This document shows, in pieces, positions 8,001-11,415 of a stretch of 11,415 bases of DNA; positions within the stretch are counted from its first letter, which is position 1; each line of letters opens with the position of its first letter. Position numbers and translations under genes: made by a program. The stretch covers positions 1 to 11,415 of the forward strand of contig JANPBQ010000113.1 of NCBI GenBank assembly GCA_031430555.1, given 5' to 3'. The notes beneath the pieces are model-generated. The model did no database searches. It was not told the DNA's origin and worked only from the letters and a program-made list of their open reading frames with translations. The stretch comes from UKL13-2 sp031430555. GTDB lineage: Bacteria > Pseudomonadota > Gammaproteobacteria > Burkholderiales > Usitatibacteraceae.

Positions 8001-8073
8001 GCGAATGCTCAATCTCCGCTTTCACCCAGGAGAGCGGGCCGATGTCAAAGGTCGATACGGGATGGGCGGCCAT
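2026..8073 (-). CDS. chpA: ChpA/PilL: hybrid CheA-type histidine kinase of the Pil-Chp twitching system
   Basis: The 2015-residue cytoplasmic kinase receives PilJ signals through PilI and phosphorylates the PilG and PilH receivers. The N-terminal 600 residues are a helical ChpA/FimL-like region. They hold an Hpt-like HQVTG (His53) and a parallel SQVQG in which Ser495 replaces the His. Further Hpt modules have His735 (HTLKGSGRMVG), His986 (HTLTSSSRTTG, degenerate after the His) and His1251 (HTLKGSARMAG). Pro/Ala-rich linkers span about 820-940 and 1075-1205. A CheA dimerisation region (about 1355-1500) precedes the HATPase: N box with Asn1550 and His1554, G1 DDGNG at 1590-1594, G2 GRGIGMD at 1641-1647, G3 near 1666-1670. 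A CheW domain (about 1683-1812) and a receiver (about 1887-2003: Asp1894, Asp1895, acceptor Asp1938, Thr1968, Lys1990) follow. P. aeruginosa ChpA is larger (about 2470 residues) with more Hpt modules. The ATG fits the family N terminus (LSWVKAEIEHSL at 14-25) but has only a weak AAGAAA upstream. It follows pilJ by 50 bp. Confidence 0.96.
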   Translation of the reverse strand: MAAHPVSTFDIGPLSWVKAEIEHSLTEARAHLDRLAGDPGDTKSAKYVATHLHQVTGALSMVGLGAATRFNEEIEKLVETLEKDPNARSIAPQRIAAARKATIALSSYLDTLISGATDRPMVLAPAYLQVNRARGASDASESDLFSPDLSRAMPVPEDTVALPKSEMLAEAVKQRRGMYQAGLLKLLRDKDMVGGARDMRNATLAIEALQVASPSRSFWYATGGFFDAVAANPGEAGALAVQLFGKIDQQIKLLIDGFQKVPEKLFRDILLVIGKSKAQTERLRKIRDLYQLDELLALPESIGESQADDQLKGVVRTLREQVQAQKDNWLKFAGGNRSALETYATQAEQLFKSAQLQPNKDVTQLIQALGAVGAHLRRIQGPSSETQSLEVATAFLFLESSLENYFRLTAEFSTQAGNIVARLKAAMTGAPLPAITGGANALMDDMTKRAQERMLMFQVGQEVQVNLATIESALDAFFRDAQKNADLATLPPLFSQVQGALTILELDEAAALNLLLRERVGQFASGAVKGAGEDADAVAEGVSALGLYITALQQGTTQPRDVLQPALIRFGLAQKPVEPDVAPTHSHVSAGDVEVSKQKVQGLYEDWKQKPEQTSTREQLREAVKELKQEAELIADNESARQSDTALKAIDATFDPMKTGVSHAISEIAPKHTEAPSAQAIHLIDAPASEVDQELLEIFLEEAGEVVTTLRENFAAVRANTLDKEALVTIRRAYHTLKGSGRMVGLNDLGDVAWNCEQVMNKWLKDEKPASPGLIAFIDRSTGAFHGWVDALRINGGAHIDGVELARAAENLKNDREPEFADVAGAGAAPEAPMTIATPETLAGTIARDTEAQWPVESTPVTEPFAVAPVEPLEFRTPTEPMPAPTPDEPLNFFDEPMVPSSPAAQEILPSSGIADASAPADVPAPPIAPPEPEDVNVGTIAIPYALFHIYLGEADQHIAMLENEMSAHEAKPRQPVTHDFMRAAHTLTSSSRTTGMEMIADVAFALEKWLQEAIEFPPEFDAHRLAVTRSAVDALSSMVLGLHTHEPPNARPDIVADLIGLREALKLEKRGEGTYIKTPLAATDDSADTSESPTVVPPPVVEEIDFGSFAAPSAPPPTEEPAASHEPAQTASTFDPGLLFTAATVTAGVAAASQFGVKEDASTPVAPTATQVPIQPPAPPTARAEVVATPPEAAPGKERRAMADDIDHDLLPIFLEEAKEIIPAVGDSLRRWRGAPVNHAPVTELARHLHTLKGSARMAGLMRLGELAHVIESRIIAMDQVAEPTKNKFDEVDDGVDRFNAAIDLLAKGDFSSTSSIELPVISDVSQDLPGPLAVMAATRAEIIAEGEKLEGRERQSMLRVNADTIDRFVNDAGELSIARSRIDQELLTFKQSLVELTDNINRMKSQLREIEIQAETQIQSRIRVAEEHGEKFDPLEFDRFSRTQELTRFLAESLNDVITLQLSLQKNIDESEAALLQQARLNRDLQQGLMGVRLVPLGNLQDRFYRLLRQTAKELDKKANLEFRGVRVEIDRSVLEKITAPFEHLLRNAVAHGLESPAERVAKGKSEIGEITIDAQQAGNEVILTLSDDGNGLNFARIREKAIEKGLLDANADINETQLTQFIFMAGFSTAEAVSQIAGRGIGMDVVRNEIVSLGGRIDIASTPGRGTTFTIALPLTLAVTQAVMVIVGETMYAIPSVMIEQVQEYKGKRYEPFMEMSEIEWKGNKYPLRSMEALLGGKPSLSAVRKASVILAKSGQQRAAVQVDSIVGNREIVVKTIGPQLARLIGVAGATMLGSGQIVLIMNPVQLVYRDSTNVNVDSPARPVTGAAIANNTSPGSPVTFETTAEPEREIAQGQSLAAAIATRGANDAAGGAPTVAATLQRSVPLVMVVDDSLTVRKITSRMLTREGFAVATAKDGVDGLQQLQDIEPDMILLDIEMPRMDGFEFARNVRADPKTKHIPIIMITSRTADKHRNRALELGVNEYMGKPYQEEQLLAMIRVHTKTGSKVSTQV

Positions 8074-8123
8074 TTATTTTCTTGAGCGTCGCGCGGGGCG
8101 GATGTCGGTGTGAAATTCGACGG

Positions 8124-10400
8124 CTAGAGCTTGAAGCCGGAAACGGATGCCTTCAGATCGCTCGCCACTTCCGCGAGTTCTTTAATCGATGACGCCGTCT
8201 GTTGTGTGCCGACTGTCGTCTGCCGGTTGATCTCCAGAATGTCCTGCATGTTGCGCGCTACCTTGTTGGCCGATGCAGCCTGCGTCTGCGTGTCGGTGGA
8301 AATTTTCTGAATCAGCGAGGCCAGATTTTTCGTCACCGAATCGATCTCAGACAGCGCCTGTCCGGCGGCGTCGGAGAGCTTGGCACCTTCGACCACACCC
8401 GTTGTGGATTTTTCCATGGCGGCCACGGCATCCTGCGTATCCGCTTGAATGGTCTTGACGATGGCACCGATCTGTTTGGTGGCTTCGCCGGAACGTTCGG
8501 CCAATCGTTGCACCTCCTCGGCAACCACAGAGAAGCCGCGCCCGGCTTCACCCGCCGACGCGGCCTGAATCGCCGCGTTCAAGGCCAGCACGTTGGTTTG
8601 TTCGGTAATGTCGGAAATCAGTTCCACGATCTCGCCAATCTCCTGCGAGCTTTCGCCGAGGCGTTTGATGCGCTTGGAGGTTTCCTGGATTTGATCGCGG
8701 ATATCGTTCATGCCGGAAATGGAATTTTGCACCGCGAGGCGCCCCTTGTCTGCGGCCGCTAGCGAGCGCATGGCCACCTGCGAGGACTCTTCCGCGTTAG
8801 ACGACACTTTGGTCAGCGTTTCCGCCACGCCCAGCACGTCTTGCGTGGTGTCGCGAATTTCTTTCGATTGCTTTTCCGCCGCGTCGAGCAACTGTACCGA
8901 CACCGCCTGCGCCTGCTGGGATTTTGCCGACACTTGCGTGGACGCATTGTTGACGCCGGTGACGAGAGTGCGAAGCTCATCGATCGTGTAATTCATCGAG
9001 TCCGCGATCGCGCCGGTGATGTCTTCGGTCACCTTTGCGCGGATCGTCAAATCGCCGTCGGCCAAATCGCCCATTTCATTCAGCAAGCGCAGAATCGCCT
9101 CCTGATTGCGCTTGTTTTCCATCTCCGATTCGGCGGCGCGTTTGCGCGCATCGGCCAGGAACACGGCGGCGATTAGCGCGAGAAATAGCAATGCCAGCAC
9201 ACCAAAAACGAACGCCATGATGAGCGGTCCGTTTTTCTTTTCCGCCGCGAGCGCGGTTTGCAACTGCTCCACGTTGCCGAGCAATGATTCCGACCCTTGC
9301 TGCAATGCACGGCCCGACTGGCGTGCCGAGACGAGTTTCTGCACGTTGCCGAGAATAGGCCCGACGTTTTTTTCGAAGGCGCTGAATTGTTCGCGCAGTT
9401 TTGCGGCCTTGGCTTTTGCGTCGCCGTCCCGCAGTGCGCTGATGCCCAAGGTATCGGAGCCGGATTCCAGCGCTTTGATGAGTTCCCGGAAATCGTTCGT
9501 ATCTTTGCCCAACAGAAATGGCACGTCCGGCTCGATGACATCCGAGCCAAGAATTTCGGCCGATCCACGACCCAGCCGCTCGGCAAGAAAAGTCATGCGA
9601 TTGACTTTCAGGACTTGCGCGGGTGGGGCGCCGGATTGTTGCATTAGTCCCGTCAAATCCTGCGACAGTGCCGCCAGTTCTTCGGCACCCGCGCGTACCT
9701 GCGCGATGTTGCGCGACAAATCGGCCAGGTCGGTTTTGGCCGCGAGGATGGCGGTTGCGGCTGTGGCGCCGTCGGCGAACCGCTTGGTCAATTCCTCCAG
9801 CCGCGAATTCAGCTCTTCGCTGATCTTGGCGCTGGGAACCGTGGTGTCAAAGGTTTTTTCGCCGGGGGGCGTGCCGTCATTGAGCACCTGAAGGTAGCGC
9901 TGAAATTCGTCCCGGCTGTCCTGAAGTTGCGGGAACGACGCCGCATCGCCGCGCGCGGCCAAGCCTGCCGATTTGGCGAGCCTCTGCGTGTGAAACTGAA
10001 GCTGCGAGGTGATATTGGTATAGACCGACAAATTGCCGCGATTGACGGCGTCGAGGACGATTGCGCCAATCGTTAGTGCGCCGAAAAATCCCGCGATGAT
10101 AAGCAGGACGGGTAACTGCTGCTCCGCCGGACGGTCGCCAATAAAGGGCAATTTGAATGCGCGGTCGGATTTTTTCGACTTGCTGACTTTGGTGGCCGCG
10201 ACCTCCGCCTTGATTCTTCGCGTTTGGTCGCCTTGACCCGGACTGGCGCTTGAGGGCGCCGATGGGGCGGATGTTTTGCCGGCCGTGGCGGAATCTTTCC
10301 CGCGACCCAGGAAACCAAAAATCGACCTGCCGGATTTTTCGTTCGCGCCCGCCGTTTTCCTGTCCTGATTGCTCGTCGAACCAGGTATTTTGAGTGCCAT
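8124..10400 (-). CDS. pilJ: PilJ: type IV pilus methyl-accepting chemoreceptor
   Basis: PilJ is the membrane receptor of the Pil-Chp system; in Pseudomonas it clusters at the poles and is thought to sense pilus/pilin state during surface contact. The 758-residue protein has a cytoplasmic N-terminal extension (1-95), TM1 (about 96-117), a periplasmic region (about 118-391), TM2 (about 393-416), a HAMP domain (about 417-470) and a long coiled-coil signalling domain. The periplasmic part carries two PilJ-type modules, starting near TQRLAKSAG (138-146) and VNRMTFLAERLG (266-277). The MCP hairpin tip lies at about 596-637, with QTNVLALNAAIQAA and AGEAGRGFSVVAEEVQRLAERS-like residues. IQA in place of the usual IEA is also found in P. 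aeruginosa PilJ. Glu/Gln pairs at 537-538 and 733-734 are possible methylation sites. The C terminus (SGFKL) lacks a CheR-docking pentapeptide. The ATG is supported by GGAGAAG, so the extension, which makes it longer than P. aeruginosa PilJ (682), is real. Confidence 0.96.
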   Translation of the reverse strand: MALKIPGSTSNQDRKTAGANEKSGRSIFGFLGRGKDSATAGKTSAPSAPSSASPGQGDQTRRIKAEVAATKVSKSKKSDRAFKLPFIGDRPAEQQLPVLLIIAGFFGALTIGAIVLDAVNRGNLSVYTNITSQLQFHTQRLAKSAGLAARGDAASFPQLQDSRDEFQRYLQVLNDGTPPGEKTFDTTVPSAKISEELNSRLEELTKRFADGATAATAILAAKTDLADLSRNIAQVRAGAEELAALSQDLTGLMQQSGAPPAQVLKVNRMTFLAERLGRGSAEILGSDVIEPDVPFLLGKDTNDFRELIKALESGSDTLGISALRDGDAKAKAAKLREQFSAFEKNVGPILGNVQKLVSARQSGRALQQGSESLLGNVEQLQTALAAEKKNGPLIMAFVFGVLALLFLALIAAVFLADARKRAAESEMENKRNQEAILRLLNEMGDLADGDLTIRAKVTEDITGAIADSMNYTIDELRTLVTGVNNASTQVSAKSQQAQAVSVQLLDAAEKQSKEIRDTTQDVLGVAETLTKVSSNAEESSQVAMRSLAAADKGRLAVQNSISGMNDIRDQIQETSKRIKRLGESSQEIGEIVELISDITEQTNVLALNAAIQAASAGEAGRGFSVVAEEVQRLAERSGEATKQIGAIVKTIQADTQDAVAAMEKSTTGVVEGAKLSDAAGQALSEIDSVTKNLASLIQKISTDTQTQAASANKVARNMQDILEINRQTTVGTQQTASSIKELAEVASDLKASVSGFKL

Positions 10401-10404
10401 GTCG

Positions 10405-10411
10405 CTTCTCC
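10405..10411 (-). promoter_or_regulatory. Ribosome binding site that fixes the pilJ start
   Basis: Read on the minus strand, GGAGAAG followed by CGAC and ATG places the GGAG core 7 nt from the start codon. This is the strongest Shine-Dalgarno sequence inside the operon. It decides that translation starts at 10400 and therefore that the unusual N-terminal extension of PilJ belongs to the protein. No alternative Met occurs before TM1. Confidence 0.7.
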
Positions 10412-10449
10412 GTTGCTATTTTGTTTCGCCGGGCTGCGCAGAGCCGCGG

Positions 10450-11016
10450 CTAGATTGTTTGCGCCGACAAACCGGAACGAGGCGGCAACGTGGTGCCCGA
10501 ATACACACCCACTTCCAGAAACCGCAGATCCGCCACCAATGCCGCGACATCCAATTCAAGCCATCGCGCATTCGCCAGATCGCGATAGGTCGCCTTGATC
10601 CATGGCCTTGTCGGTGCATCGGCGGCGGTTTCTATCGTGAAGTGTTCCGGGTTGCGCAGGCCGAGCATACGATTGACCAAAAGCCCCGAGCCTTCCAGTA
10701 GTCGGTCGGCGATAAGAATGACCCGGCGCTCGGTTCCCGGCCCGACCGCAGGGCCACCCTGAAATGCGCAGAAATCGACGACCGCGCTGAGCTTGCCGCG
10801 GACGTTCGCGACACCGCGAAACCAGGGTTGCGTCAATGGCACCGCCGCCGTCGCCGGCACCGGAATGACTTCGGATACTTCGGCGAGATTCACCAGCCAA
10901 TTTTCCTCGCCGACCTGGAAACCCAGCTTGGACGCCGATGATTTTTGCGACGCAAGATCGCGGATGCGCTGCGCCACATTTTGCTGAAACTCGCGGAGAC
11001 TCGTCTTGCGTGCCAT
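10450..11016 (-). CDS. pilI: PilI: CheW-like adaptor of the Pil-Chp system
   Basis: PilI is a cytoplasmic scaffold that couples PilJ to ChpA in the chemosensory array. The 188-residue product is a single CheW domain (about residues 30-168) after a short helical N terminus. The diagnostic segment is WFRGVANVRGKLSAVVD at about 65-81, matching the CheW consensus G(V/I)xNxRG. The remaining beta strands include FQVGEENWLVNLAEVSEV (33-50) and RRVILIADRL (97-106). Its size matches P. aeruginosa PilI (178 residues). It starts 12 bp after the pilH stop. The ATG has no clear Shine-Dalgarno (upstream reads ACCGATCTCGCC), so translation is probably coupled to pilH. The pilJ start follows 49 bp downstream. 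The order pilH-pilI-pilJ-chpA on one strand separates it from general chemotaxis CheW proteins. Confidence 0.92.
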   Translation of the reverse strand: MARKTSLREFQQNVAQRIRDLASQKSSASKLGFQVGEENWLVNLAEVSEVIPVPATAAVPLTQPWFRGVANVRGKLSAVVDFCAFQGGPAVGPGTERRVILIADRLLEGSGLLVNRMLGLRNPEHFTIETAADAPTRPWIKATYRDLANARWLELDVAALVADLRFLEVGVYSGTTLPPRSGLSAQTI

Positions 11017-11028
11017 GGCGAGATCGGT

Positions 11029-11394
11029 TTAGCCGAGCGCCTTGATCTTGGCGAGCAACTCTGCCCCGTTGACCGGCTTGACGATGTAGTCCTTCGCCCC
11101 TTGCCGCATCCCCCAGATTTTGTCCGTCTCCTGATCCTTGGTGGTGCAAATGAACACGGGAATATGCTTGGTTTTTTCTTCGCGGGTAATCGCGCGGGTG
11201 GCCTGAAAGCCGTTCAGGCCGGGCATCACCACATCCATCAGAATCAGATCCGGCACTTCCGCTTTCGCGCGCTCGACGCCGTCCTCGCCGCTGACCGCCA
11301 ATGCAACGGTATATCCGGATTTCGTCAACAGCCCCTCGAGGAACGCGCGTTCGGTGGGGGAATCATCGACGATGAGGATTTTCTTGATGGCCAT
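11029..11394 (-). CDS. pilH: PilH: single-domain response regulator of the Pil-Chp system
   Basis: This is a 121-residue stand-alone receiver of the CheY type with no output domain. The acidic pocket is Asp10-Asp11, the phospho-acceptor is Asp54 (LILMDVVMPG), the switch Thr is at 84 and the conserved Lys is Lys106 (VKPV). The segments PGLNGFQATR (58-67) and TTKDQETDKIWGMRQGAKDY (84-103) closely match P. aeruginosa PilH and differ from PilG, which supports PilH rather than PilG. In Pseudomonas PilH is linked to PilT-dependent pilus retraction and may act as a phosphate sink for ChpA. The ATG has a GGAG (complement of 11402-11405) with 7-nt spacing. PilG, normally the first gene of this operon, would lie just beyond the right edge, together with the promoter. 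Confidence 0.94.
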   Translation of the reverse strand: MAIKKILIVDDSPTERAFLEGLLTKSGYTVALAVSGEDGVERAKAEVPDLILMDVVMPGLNGFQATRAITREEKTKHIPVFICTTKDQETDKIWGMRQGAKDYIVKPVNGAELLAKIKALG

Positions 11395-11415
11395 GTTCGT
11401 GCTCCGATCGGTTGC

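Noticed and set aside
10401..10449. Short inverted repeat (GGCT/AGCC type) between pilI and pilJ, considered as a terminator or attenuator
   Set aside because: The stem is short and has no T tract, and a good ribosome binding site for pilJ follows at once. This fits a continuous operon.
10556..11149. Minus-strand frame of 197 codons overlapping pilI and pilH in another phase
   Set aside because: Both pilI and pilH are clearly coding in their own frames, and this frame spans their junction. It shows no domain and is Gly/Arg-rich.

Overview
The window comes from a GC-rich Gram-negative proteobacterium, most likely a betaproteobacterium or a close relative. This rests on a Pil-Chp twitching-motility cluster of that general type, an outer-membrane-type lipoprotein and an UppP/BacA protein. 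No rRNA, tRNA or other marker fixes the genus, so the taxonomic call is an inference.

Layout. The left edge (1-37, minus strand) holds only the first 12 codons of a gene that leaves the window; its N terminus faintly resembles IS30-type transposases. A 223-bp non-coding stretch follows. Two plus-strand genes come next: a DUF1439/YceB-like lipoprotein (261-812) and undecaprenyl-diphosphatase uppP (871-1728), which has a TTG start and a TATAAT box just upstream. A convergent interval (1729-2025) contains a weak hairpin and one small unrecognised reading frame. Everything from 2026 to the right edge is on the minus strand and forms one compact chemosensory operon, transcribed right to left: pilH (11029-11394), pilI (10450-11016), pilJ (8124-10400), chpA/pilL (2026-8073). 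The gaps between these genes are 12, 49 and 50 bp.

How the genes work together. PilJ is a membrane methyl-accepting receptor with PilJ-type periplasmic modules. PilI is the CheW-like adaptor joining the receptor to ChpA. ChpA is a 2015-residue hybrid CheA kinase with four His-bearing Hpt-like modules, one Hpt-like module with Ser in place of His, a HATPase, a CheW domain and a C-terminal receiver. PilH is a stand-alone receiver that takes phosphate from ChpA. In Pseudomonas this pathway controls type IV pilus extension and retraction, twitching and cAMP/surface sensing. PilG would be expected just beyond the right edge. No pilK (methyltransferase) lies between pilJ and chpA, and no chpB-chpE follow chpA.

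I see no CRISPR array, RNA gene or complete mobile element, and no convincing undescribed system. The points most worth a second look are the long basic N-terminal extension of PilJ, the Ser-substituted and degenerate Hpt modules of ChpA, the missing adaptation enzymes, the unexplained minus-strand frame between chpA and uppP, and the truncated gene at the left edge.
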